From contig CAZPFS010000023.1 in assembly GCA_964585925.1 (NCBI GenBank), forward strand, positions 1 to 33,333: a stretch of 33,333 nucleotides of DNA, given 5' to 3'. This document shows, in pieces, positions 6,759 through 13,774 of this stretch (positions are counted from its first letter, which is position 1; each line of letters starts with the position of its first letter). Origin of the DNA: JAAZLS01 sp964585925. Lineage in GTDB: Bacteria > Bacillota > Dethiobacteria > DTU022. The translations under genes were made by a program, and so were the position numbers. The notes beneath the pieces were generated by a model, which saw nothing but the letters and a program-made list of their open reading frames with translations, had not been told where the DNA came from and did no database searches.

Positions 6759-8337
6759 TTCGGCGGTAGATTTCGCCGATGACAACCTGGAAGCCGCCGT
6801 CCGTGCCGCTCTGGGAATAGGTGAGAGCGCCGATGTGCCCCAGGTCGACATGAAGCTCTTGAAGAAGCTTTGCGCTAATGATGATTTTAAAACCGATTGG
6901 CCCGGAGCTGATGTTTTGGAAGTAATCCGTAAGCTAAACGGCCTGGAGTATGCCCTTAACTTGAAGGCGCTGGACATCAGCGGTAACAACATCAAAGACC
7001 TGGCGCCCATCCGCAACTTACCGCTGAATTTCCTGAATATCGGGGATAACGAAAGCGCTTCCCTGAACCCAAGTTCAGCCCAGATGAAGATCCTGCAGGA
7101 GATCCAGCACCGGGGAGCAGTAGTTTATCATGACGGACCGGTTCACCGCATCAGCGGCCCCGACCGCTACCAGACCGCCGTCCGCATCTGGCAGAACATG
7201 TACACCGATGCCGCCTATGATGGCGGTAATATTACGGCAGATGTTGTAGAATACTTTGATGATCTTGATACTATCGTCCTGGCCCGCGGCGATCACTTCG
7301 CCGACGCCCTGGTGGGCGCTCCCCTGGCCTACGAATTATGGGCACCCATTCTGCTCACCACCACCGAGCGAATCCATCCGGCCACCAAAGCGGCCGTGCT
7401 GGACTACCTGGATAACTATTTTGACGGCGATCGGTTCAACATCTACGTGCTGGGCGGCACCGCCGCCATCAGCGACCGGGCGGTCAACGAGCTGATCTAC
7501 GCCATCGAGACCGAGTTCGAAGGGCTGGATGTGAAGACCCGCCGCATCGGCGGCGCCAACCGCTACGAGACGGCGGTGAAGATCGCCGAGGCATTGGACG
7601 ATGAATGGGATGATGGTCAAGAACCAAATCTTCCCACCGAGGTGATCATCGCCGCCGGCGAAGACGACCACTTTGCCGACGCTCTCTGCAGCGGCTCCTA
7701 CGCAGCTCTCGGCGGCAACCTGGCCGCTGCTGATATCCGTCCCATCCCGATCCTGCTCACCCCGGGCGGCAGCCTCCATGAGGCAACGGCCGGCTACCTG
7801 AAGGACGTGGCCAAGAAGATTGAAGATGAGCCAGATGGTAGTTATGCCCCCACACTAGATGTGGTAGTCGTTGGCGGCTCCGCCGCCGTCAGCGAAAAGG
7901 TGATCGACCAGTTGAACGGTCTGAAGTACCGCGCACTTGCTGATGACTGGAAGGCAATTAGCGAAACGGCCCGCGTCTGGGGCGCCGATCGCTACGCCAC
8001 CTCGGCCAAGCTGTTCGAACACTATGTAGAAAATGATGATGATTTCGATGCTGAAAACGACTCTGTTGCACTATTCCTGGCCACCGGCGAGAACTTCGCC
8101 GACGCCCTCACCGGGAGTGTGCTGACCGCAGCGCACGTCGGCTGGTGGGAATGGATGGACTATACCGGCCTGCTGCTGGTAAAGCAAAATTCAGTTCCCA
8201 AAGCAGTAAGCGACAAACTGGACGCTGCCAAGGTAGAGGTTGGCAATGCGGTAACGATCCTGGGCGGCGAGGCGGCGGTGAGCCTGCATAACGCGGTGAC
8301 CGTCTACAACCAGGTTCGCAGCAACCAACTTCCGTAA
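6685..8337 (+). CDS. Surface protein: signal peptide, LRR-like cap, three CWB2 repeats (paralogue B)
   Basis: A 550-residue tandem paralogue of the upstream gene with the same architecture: an identical signal peptide, an LRR-like part with VDFADDNLEAAV and LDISGNNIKDLAPIRNL, then CWB2 repeats beginning RISGPDRYQTA, RIGGANRYETA and WGADRYATSA. Compared with paralogue A the LRR part is shorter, and the inter-strand loops differ in length and are rich in Asp/Glu (for example DDEWDDGQEPN and ENDDDFDAENDS). It probably sits on the same wall polymer as paralogue A. It ends 34 bases before a strong terminator, so the A-B pair forms a two-gene operon. Asp-rich loops could bind cations or give antigenic variety; both are guesses. 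Confidence 0.92.
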   Translation: MLKRRILVLTLVALMLALPVVAAAASAVDFADDNLEAAVRAALGIGESADVPQVDMKLLKKLCANDDFKTDWPGADVLEVIRKLNGLEYALNLKALDISGNNIKDLAPIRNLPLNFLNIGDNESASLNPSSAQMKILQEIQHRGAVVYHDGPVHRISGPDRYQTAVRIWQNMYTDAAYDGGNITADVVEYFDDLDTIVLARGDHFADALVGAPLAYELWAPILLTTTERIHPATKAAVLDYLDNYFDGDRFNIYVLGGTAAISDRAVNELIYAIETEFEGLDVKTRRIGGANRYETAVKIAEALDDEWDDGQEPNLPTEVIIAAGEDDHFADALCSGSYAALGGNLAAADIRPIPILLTPGGSLHEATAGYLKDVAKKIEDEPDGSYAPTLDVVVVGGSAAVSEKVIDQLNGLKYRALADDWKAISETARVWGADRYATSAKLFEHYVENDDDFDAENDSVALFLATGENFADALTGSVLTAAHVGWWEWMDYTGLLLVKQNSVPKAVSDKLDAAKVEVGNAVTILGGEAAVSLHNAVTVYNQVRSNQLP

Positions 8338-8371
8338 ACCCCCGATCGCTTGACGAACAACAGCGGAACCA

Positions 8372-8398
8372 GCCCCCGGAGTTACTCCGGGGGCTTTT
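8372..8398 (+). terminator. Rho-independent terminator of the CWB2 operon
   Basis: A perfect 10-bp stem GCCCCCGGAG/CTCCGGGGGC with a TTA loop is followed by TTTT. It lies 35 bases after the stop of paralogue B. Confidence 0.9.
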
Positions 8399-8452
8399 CT
8401 ATAGGGGACGGTTCCCATCGTCTTCCCTTCGGCCCTTTTAATATTGAAGTTT

Positions 8453-8488
8453 AGGGACAGACCTGCTGAATAGGCCTGGTCTTACCCC
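8453..8488. repeat. Decayed copy of the 31-nt hairpin family
   Basis: The left arm AGGGACAGACCT and a 7-base loop GCTGAAT are followed by AGGCCTGGTCTTACCCC, a corrupted right arm. A half copy (GGGGACGGTT) lies at 8404-8413. It sits just before the IS3 remnant. Confidence 0.6.
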
Positions 8489-8544
8489 GGTTTGATGGAC
8501 ACTGAGAATGGTTGGTATAATCAGATTACCGGAGGCGTCCATCA

Positions 8545-8704
8545 ATGAGACGTAAATTTGACAAAGACTTTAAGCTCGAATCGGTCAAGCTTGTGCTTGA
8601 CAACAAACGTCCGGTGGCCGCGATAGCCGGAGATCGGTATTCATGAGAACACACTACGTAAGTGGATCTGCCTGTTTCGTGACCACCAGTTACGCTTATG
8701 GTAG
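8545..8704 (+). pseudogene. IS3-family OrfA (HTH) fragment, frameshifted
   Basis: The ATG at 8545 opens MRRKFDKDFKLESVKLVLDN, the typical start of an IS3/IS911-type helix-turn-helix OrfA. The frame stops at 8646 just after IAGD. Shifting frame near 8635 restores GIHENTLRKWICLFRDHQL, the expected continuation (a two-base loss or one-base gain explains it), which then stops at 8704. The rest of OrfA is missing. GGAGGCG precedes the ATG. Confidence 0.8.
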
Positions 8705-8755
8705 TCCACGGTTAACCGTGGCTCTGAAAAAAAACCGGCATTGCTTGCAGCAAGA

Positions 8756-8880
8756 ACAGGGTGGCCAGAGTGATGCGTGAAAACAACATCTATGCCAAAG
8801 CAAGACGCAAGTTTGAGGCGACCACCGACTCTCATCACAATTTCCCACTTGCTGAGAACCTGGTTAATCAAAACTTAACC
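8756..8880 (+). pseudogene. IS3-family OrfB (transposase) internal fragment
   Basis: The frame through 8761 reads RVARVMRENNIYAKARRKF followed by EATTDSHHNFPLAENLVNQN. This matches the segment of IS3-group OrfB that precedes the integrase core (HRVARLMR...KATTDSxHxxPVAxNLLxxxF). It breaks off at about 8880 into an unrelated GC-rich repeat. Confidence 0.8.
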
Positions 8881-8902
8881 AGCTTTGGGTTTCTGATATT
8901 TT

Positions 8903-8941
8903 CTCCCTCTCCCCCGGAGGGAGAGGGCCGGGGTGAGGGGG
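8903..8941. repeat. Dispersed GC-rich palindromic repeat (CCCTCACCCCGGCCCTCTCCC family)
   Basis: One copy of a short element built on CTCCC..GGGAG palindromes with a GGCCGGGGTGAGGGGG tail. Other copies are at about 11785-11832, 11990-12027 and within 18774-19066, in both orientations. Similar elements occur between genes in many bacterial genomes; they carry no gene. Confidence 0.8.
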
Positions 8942-8954
8942 AACAAAAAGATAA

Positions 8955-8985
8955 TCTAAAGGGGAAGACCGGTTGATCTTCCCCT
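8955..8985 (-). terminator. Terminator of the glucosaminidase gene
   Basis: A 9-bp stem AGGGGAAGA/TCTTCCCCT with an 8-base loop lies 34 bases after the stop codon at 9019. On the minus strand a T-rich stretch follows, interrupted by a few other bases. Confidence 0.6.
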
Positions 8986-9018
8986 GTTACTTTTAATCTA
9001 CTATAGCTCCGATTCAGC

Positions 9019-11148
9019 TTACCACTTCGGGACTACATAATCCCCGCTGATCCATCTCTCCCCGCCGCTGCCGGAATAGGTTACCCTGTACCAGATCATC
9101 CAGTCGCCCACCTGGAGATCCACTATGGTTACCGGGGAGCCGAAGGAAAGGGTATCCACCAGGCTGTACCCGGTTCCGGGGCCGCTTCTGACATTTACCA
9201 CGTCGGTTTTGTACTCGGGAAGGTACCAGTTCAGGAAAAATACCGTGCCCGGAACGGGGCTCTCCAGGGAGAGGTAGTCGCTGCTCACCCATCCGGTTCC
9301 GGAAGAAGACTTTACCTTGAACCACCCCTGGCCGCCCACCAGCTTGAGACCCTCCAGATCAACCGTACTTCCCTCCGACAGGGAACCGATGATCTCGGCC
9401 CCCGTTCCCGGAGCCCGCCTGAGATTCAGCGAAGACGAGGTAACCCGGCCCCGGTAATGGCTTTTGCTCACCGATCCCCCCTGATCGTAGGGCAGAATGC
9501 TCTGCATGATCCGGGCGATTTTTATATGCCACATGGGATCGGTGGCGTAGTGGCGGTTCATGCCCGTCAGGCTGGGACCCTTGCAGTAGATCCCGTCCCC
9601 GTTCAGATAGGCCAGCCGGATGTAGGCGGCTACATAGTTGATGCAGTCTTCCTTGCAGGCAAAGGTGGAACCGTAGTAATAGGGGTTGCTGTCGTAGGCC
9701 TTGAAGCCGTATATATTGTTCTTGTCGCAGGCCAGGGCGGAAGCCCCCCAGTTGCTTTCCAGAGCGGAATGAGCCATCAGGAACAGGGCGTTGACCCCCC
9801 ATCTCTCCTGGGCGTTTATGTAGGTTTGGGCCAGGGCGGCCAGCGAGGTTCCGCTTCTGAGTTCGCCCGCCATGCGGCGCAGCAGGTCGGCGGTAACGGC
9901 GCTGCCGGCCGGGGTGTTGAGGGGCATGGTGGCATAGGGGATCTGCTCCAGGTAGTTGAAATTGCCCCGCGAGGTGCGCCGGTCCCCTTCTATCTGGTAA
10001 AAGTTAAATTCACCATCCATCTCATAATCGCCCTGGGGCAAGAACGAAGGGGCCTCGGTCAGCCACACTTTATTCTTCCAGTAGTCAAGTCCGTAAAGCT
10101 GTCCGCCTTCCACCCGGTATTTGGCGGCGGCGGAGATCGGCGCGGAGGGCTCGGCGCCAGGCGAAGGGGCGGGGCCGGAAATGATTTTGTCAAGATTTTC
10201 CGCCACCTGCCCGCTGACGGCCCCTTCCTTCCCAAACAGGGTCAGGGAACTCACGCCGTAATCGTAAATATAGTTTTCCACCGATTCGGGAACGGAGTCG
10301 CGAACCAGCAGAATACCGGTTCCGCTGTCGGAGGCCAGCACCGCTCCGGTAATGGCGTCGGGGAATTTGAGCCCCGTGGCGCCGTACATGTTTTCGGGAT
10401 AATAGTTAAACTGCGTAGCCAGCTCCACCGCGGTTTCGTAGCGGTCGGCCCCGGAAAAACGGATCGTCAGTTTGCCCAGATCTTCGGAGATGTGCATGAA
10501 CACCTTGTGGCCGATCACCCGCTCTCCCCCCACCACATAGACCGTGCCCGCTGTTTTGAGATAGGCCTCGGTTTCGGCGGGAATATTTTCGGTGTCGGTC
10601 AGCAATATGGGGTAACCCCGGGCGCCGGCATAAGGGGCCGCTGAAAGGGCGTCGGGGAAGTCGTGGCCGTAAGCCAGGAACACCACATCGGGCATCCCCA
10701 GTTTCTCCGCAATCCGGGCGGCGGTATCAAACCGGTCCTTTCCGCCGATCCGCTCCACCTCCAGGGATTTGCCTTTCAGTTTATTCTCCACCTCGGCGGA
10801 GATCGCCCCGGTCCCGCCAAGGATAATGACCTTGATGGCCCCCAGACGTTCTATTTCATCCAGCACCAAATCCGGAAGGGCGTTGCCGCGGGTGAGCAGT
10901 ATGGGAGCGTTGCACCAGCCAGCCAGGGGAACCCCGGCCAGGGCGTCGGCATACTCGTCCCCGCGGGCCAGGACCACCGTATCGGCATAGTCCCAGCCTT
11001 TTTGGCTGATGTTTACCGCCGTTTCGTAGCGATCCTCGCCGCCGATGCGGGAGACCGACGAGGCGGCGATCAACTCCCCGGGAGGAAGCATCACAACCGC
11101 GATCATCATCACCATCAACAGGCAAAATATTTTTCTTAAATTTAACAT
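9019..11148 (-). CDS. CWB2-anchored N-acetylglucosaminidase (autolysin) with two SH3b domains
   Basis: A secreted peptidoglycan hydrolase predicted to cut glycan strands next to GlcNAc, for growth, separation or lysis. The 709 residues comprise a signal peptide (about 1-29) and three CWB2 repeats starting near 32 (RIGGEDRYETA), 132 (RIGGKDRFDTA) and 229 (RFSGADRYETA). A linker follows, then a glucosaminidase (GH73-like) domain at about 440-555 with the likely catalytic Glu near 464 in AHSALESNWG and the downstream NNIYGFKAYD. Two bacterial SH3 domains (about 565-628 and 645-709) each contain LNLRRAPGTG- or VNVRSGPGTG-like motifs. The ATG at 11148 has GGGGAGG about 7 bases upstream. CWB2 at the N-terminus and the enzyme at the C-terminus is a usual arrangement for clostridial wall hydrolases. 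It shares the wall ligand of the LRR-CWB2 pair but lacks their acidic loop insertions. Confidence 0.92.
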   Translation of the reverse strand: MLNLRKIFCLLMVMMIAVVMLPPGELIAASSVSRIGGEDRYETAVNISQKGWDYADTVVLARGDEYADALAGVPLAGWCNAPILLTRGNALPDLVLDEIERLGAIKVIILGGTGAISAEVENKLKGKSLEVERIGGKDRFDTAARIAEKLGMPDVVFLAYGHDFPDALSAAPYAGARGYPILLTDTENIPAETEAYLKTAGTVYVVGGERVIGHKVFMHISEDLGKLTIRFSGADRYETAVELATQFNYYPENMYGATGLKFPDAITGAVLASDSGTGILLVRDSVPESVENYIYDYGVSSLTLFGKEGAVSGQVAENLDKIISGPAPSPGAEPSAPISAAAKYRVEGGQLYGLDYWKNKVWLTEAPSFLPQGDYEMDGEFNFYQIEGDRRTSRGNFNYLEQIPYATMPLNTPAGSAVTADLLRRMAGELRSGTSLAALAQTYINAQERWGVNALFLMAHSALESNWGASALACDKNNIYGFKAYDSNPYYYGSTFACKEDCINYVAAYIRLAYLNGDGIYCKGPSLTGMNRHYATDPMWHIKIARIMQSILPYDQGGSVSKSHYRGRVTSSSLNLRRAPGTGAEIIGSLSEGSTVDLEGLKLVGGQGWFKVKSSSGTGWVSSDYLSLESPVPGTVFFLNWYLPEYKTDVVNVRSGPGTGYSLVDTLSFGSPVTIVDLQVGDWMIWYRVTYSGSGGERWISGDYVVPKW

Positions 11149-11320
11149 ATCTTTTCCTCCCCAAGGCAGTTATGGTAAGTTGTTCCTACAGTTCTTACTT
11201 TTATTCGACAATTTTAGGCAGTATCCTGCCTTTGAGGGCGGATAGAAGGGGTTTGCAGGGGCGGTAATATATGGAAAGGGGGAATTTTACCTCCCCGGGG
11301 ATGGGCAGATCTGTCGGTCT

Positions 11321-11351
11321 GGGGACGGTTCTGCAAGATAGAGCCGTCCCC
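11321..11351 (+). repeat. 31-nt hairpin family, single copy
   Basis: Arms GGGGACGGTTCT and AGAGCCGTCCCC (12 bp with one G-T pair) enclose the loop GCAAGAT. The loop equals that of the 13486 copy and the reverse complement of the 3483 copy, while the stem differs by paired changes. It lies in the otherwise featureless gap 11149-11406. Confidence 0.9.
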
Positions 11352-11406
11352 AAATTTTCGCCCCTCTCCCCTGAGAGAGCCCCCTAGAAGGGTAAAGAGG
11401 GGCGCA

Positions 11407-11754
11407 TTATTCAATAGCCTGCTTTATTGCCTCCAGGACGCCCGCGGTATTTTGTAAAACCTCGTTATTCCAGAACCTGAGTACAATAAAGCCTAAATTT
11501 TTTATAAATGAATCCCGATCAGCATCTTCCGGGCAATCCAAGTGCTGACCGCCGTCTATTTCTATAACTAGCTTTTTTTCCAAAGAGACAAAATCGACTA
11601 TGTACGGCCCGATTTGTTGCTGGCGGCGAAATTTTATCCCCATAAACTGCCTGTTCCTCAGGTGCTTCCATAGCAAGCGTTCGGCATCCGTCATTCGTGC
11701 TCTTAATTTTTTAGCAAAGGGGGTCAGGTATTTATAGGGTTTGTGCTTGTTCAT
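11407..11754 (-). CDS. DUF559 domain protein (Vsr/PD-(D/E)XK-like fold)
   Basis: A complete 115-residue single-domain DUF559 protein. The family is related in fold to very-short-patch repair and restriction-type endonucleases. Visible landmarks are the N-terminal AKKLRARMTDAERLLWKHLR, the middle GIKFRRQQQIGPYIVDFV and the core LVIEIDGGQH, in which the acidic residues and GGxH are the family signature; GFIVLRFWNNEV follows near the end. Nuclease activity has not generally been shown for these small proteins and I infer none. DUF559 genes often sit next to repeats and mobile DNA, and this one is flanked by the hairpin element at 11321 and GC-rich repeats at 11785. The start ATG has only a weak ribosome site. 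It is on the same strand as its neighbours but isolated from them. Confidence 0.9.
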   Translation of the reverse strand: MNKHKPYKYLTPFAKKLRARMTDAERLLWKHLRNRQFMGIKFRRQQQIGPYIVDFVSLEKKLVIEIDGGQHLDCPEDADRDSFIKNLGFIVLRFWNNEVLQNTAGVLEAIKQAIE

Positions 11755-11784
11755 GCCCTTAATCCTGCCTTCATACCCCTGTTT

Positions 11785-12027
11785 TTTACTCCCCCACCCC
11801 GGCCCTCCCCCCTCAAGGGGGAGGGGGAAAGGGGTCCCCCCCTACAAAAGGTAGGGGGTAGGAAGGGAGAGGGGGGTCTGTCTGGTCTTGCCCCAGAGGC
11901 TGCCTGTTCACCGGTTCCCTTTCCCCTGTACGGTTCCCTTCCTCCCGAAGAAAAGCCGCCTTTGTCCCGGTTTACCCCCTCCGGAAGTTCCCTCTCCCCT
12001 GGAGGGAGAGGGCCAGGGTGAGGGGGC
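11785..12027. repeat. Intergenic cluster of GC-rich palindromic repeats
   Basis: The gap 11755-12042 holds two recognisable copies of the CCCTCACCCCGGCCCTCTCCC family (about 11785-11832 and 11990-12027, opposite orientations) around a C-rich stretch. I see no gene or promoter in it. Confidence 0.7.
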
Positions 12028-12042
12028 GCATTGCCTTCTTCG

Positions 12043-13419
12043 TCAGCAGCCGATCCCCAAATAGGTATATCCCAGGCGGCGCATTTCTTCCCCGGAAAGA
12101 AGGTTGCGGCCGTCGATAAAGATCCGGCTGTTCATGCTTTTTCCGATCTCCTCCCAGGAGACGCGGGCAAATTCTTCCCAATCGGTAAGAAGCACCAGCG
12201 CATCCGCCTGCCGGGCCGCCTCCTGGACAGTGCCGGCATAGACCAGCTCCTGATGGGGAAATTGTCCGCGGTACCTCTTCATGGCCACCGGATCGTGAAC
12301 CCGAAGCCGGGCCCCCATCTCCAGAAGATCGCTGATCACCTCAATGGCCGGAGATTCCCGGATGTCGTCGGTACCGGGCTTGAAAGCAAGCCCCAGCACT
12401 CCGATGGTGCTCCCCCGGATCACCTTCAGCGCCGCCTGCAGTTTTTCGATGATCACCTGGCGCTGATTGTAATTTACTTCCACCGCGGCGCTCACCAGGG
12501 GAAGCCGGCAGCCGTACTGCTTTGCGGTGTATAAGATGGCCCTGGTGTCTTTGGGGAAGCAACTGCCGCCCCAGCCCACCCCGGCCTGAAGAAAAGCCGG
12601 GCCGATCCGCTTGTCAAGCCCCATCCCCCGGCTAACCTCTTTTATATCCGCCCCCACCTTCTCGGCAATGCCCGCAAACTCGTTGATAAACGAGACTTTG
12701 GTGGCCAGGAAGGAGTTGGCGGCATATTTGATCAGCTCGGCGCTGGTGGGAGTGGTAGTCAGCAGAACCGGCAGGCTGCAGCCCTCGGGGCGCGGCACCG
12801 CCGCGGGAGGGGTAAAGGTTTGTTCCAGGATCGGGGAGTACATCTGCCGAAGGAGGTTAACCGCCCGCAGATCGCTGGCGCCGACCACGATCCGGTCGGG
12901 ATAAAATGTATCATGCAGGGCCGATCCTTCCCGTAAAAATTCGGGGTTGGAAGCCACGCAGAAATCGCTCTCCGCCCTCCTGAGTTCAAGCTGCTCCCTG
13001 ATCACGGTGTCAACCCGGCGGGCTGTGCCGATGGGCACGGTGGATTTGTTCACCACCACCAGGAATTTATGGGGGGCCATAGCCCGCCCTATGTCCCGGG
13101 CCACTTCTTCCACATGGCTGAGATCGGTATCGCCGTTCTCCTTGGAGGGGGTGCCCACGGCAATAATCACCAGATCGGCCCCGGCAACATGTTCCGGCAG
13201 GGTTTCATCAAAGGTGATGTTTGGGGCCGCCTCGGCCAGAAGTTCTTCCAGACCCCGCTCAAAAATGGTGGGTATTCCTTTTTGCAGGCGTTCTACGATG
13301 GCGGGGTTTTTGTCGATGCAGGTCACCCGGTGCCCCAGGTGGGCCAGGGCCAGCCCGGTGGTCAGCCCCACGTAGCCGGTGCCGACGATGGTCAGGTTTA
13401 GTTTTTGGTCCGGTTTCAT
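12043..13419 (-). CDS. ugd: UDP-glucose 6-dehydrogenase family
   Basis: Oxidises UDP-glucose (or a related UDP-sugar such as UDP-N-acetyl sugars) at C6 to the uronate with two NAD+, supplying uronic acid for wall polysaccharide. The product has 458 residues. The N-terminal Rossmann motif is IVGTGYVGLTTGLALAHLGH (about 11-30), AVGTPS is near 88, the SFLATKVSFINE block holds the conserved Lys near 241, and GGSCFPKD holds the catalytic Cys near 287. The C-terminal LGLAFKPGTDDIRESP is also present. A small insertion around 202-225 precedes the middle domain. I chose ATG 13419 because AAAGGAG lies 7 bases upstream; the frame stays open to 13644 only because it runs through GC-rich repeat DNA. It is the last gene of the glycan-precursor run, separated from the dehydratase gene by 355 bases of repeats. 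Exact substrate unproven. Confidence 0.93.
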   Translation of the reverse strand: MKPDQKLNLTIVGTGYVGLTTGLALAHLGHRVTCIDKNPAIVERLQKGIPTIFERGLEELLAEAAPNITFDETLPEHVAGADLVIIAVGTPSKENGDTDLSHVEEVARDIGRAMAPHKFLVVVNKSTVPIGTARRVDTVIREQLELRRAESDFCVASNPEFLREGSALHDTFYPDRIVVGASDLRAVNLLRQMYSPILEQTFTPPAAVPRPEGCSLPVLLTTTPTSAELIKYAANSFLATKVSFINEFAGIAEKVGADIKEVSRGMGLDKRIGPAFLQAGVGWGGSCFPKDTRAILYTAKQYGCRLPLVSAAVEVNYNQRQVIIEKLQAALKVIRGSTIGVLGLAFKPGTDDIRESPAIEVISDLLEMGARLRVHDPVAMKRYRGQFPHQELVYAGTVQEAARQADALVLLTDWEEFARVSWEEIGKSMNSRIFIDGRNLLSGEEMRRLGYTYLGIGC

Positions 13420-13485
13420 GAGTATTCTCCTTTGGTGTGTTCGATCTTGGCAGTTCTGTTCATGCTGGGGGGAGGCATTGGGTCT

Positions 13486-13516
13486 GGGGTCAGGCCTGCA
13501 AGATAGGTCTGTTCCC
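13486..13516 (+). repeat. 31-nt hairpin family, partly decayed copy
   Basis: Arms GGGGTCAGGCCT and AGGTCTGTTCCC enclose the loop GCAAGAT. Two changes weaken the stem at the fourth and fifth pairs. It is oriented like the 11321 copy and opposite to the three at 3400-3594. Confidence 0.85.
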
Positions 13517-13527
13517 ATTGCATTTTC

Positions 13528-13770
13528 AAATCCCCCCGGGCCCCTTAAATCCCCCCCGGCCCCCCTTTTCCAAAGGGGGGAGTTCTTTTGGCGCCCCTTT
13601 TCAAAGGGGGGAGATCTTCCGGCCCCCTTAATAAAGTGGAGCATCCCGGTACCCCTTTAGGATGGCGGGGAATAGCAAATCCCCCCCGGCCCCCCTTTTC
13701 CAAAGGGGGGAGTTTTCTTGGTGCCCCTTTTCCAAAGGGGGGAGTTCCTGACCTTTAGAAAAGGGGGGAG
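13528..13770. repeat. Cluster of CCCCCGGCCCCCC/AAAGGGGGG-type repeats
   Basis: At least five imperfect copies of a short palindromic element of the form CCCCTTTTCCAAAGGGG with a CCCCCCCGGCCCC flank. One stretch (about 13547-13590) is repeated about 133 bp further on (13680-13725). Another copy of the element lies at 24557-24597. The six-frame translation (PLWKRG-type peptides) is an artefact. The cluster separates the dehydratase gene from ugd and may weaken their co-transcription. Confidence 0.8.
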
Positions 13771-13774
13771 CGGG

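Larger units (their letters stand above)
8494..8880 (+). mobile_element. Degenerate IS3-family insertion sequence
   Basis: The region contains a frameshifted OrfA start and a short internal piece of OrfB, joined by unrecognisable sequence. The OrfB region coding for the DDE catalytic core is absent. No clear pair of terminal inverted repeats or target duplication could be fixed; the left limit is approximate. The element is dead. It lies between the terminators of two convergent surface-gene units. Confidence 0.75.

Noticed and set aside
8761..8976. Intact small gene downstream of the CWB2 operon
   Set aside because: Its first 40 residues are an internal piece of IS3 OrfB and the rest is translation of a GC-rich repeat, so it is a pseudogene fragment.
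13420..13644. N-terminal extension of UDP-glucose dehydrogenase
   Set aside because: The extra 75 residues translate intergenic repeat DNA. The ATG at 13419 has an ideal ribosome site and fits the family's N-terminus.
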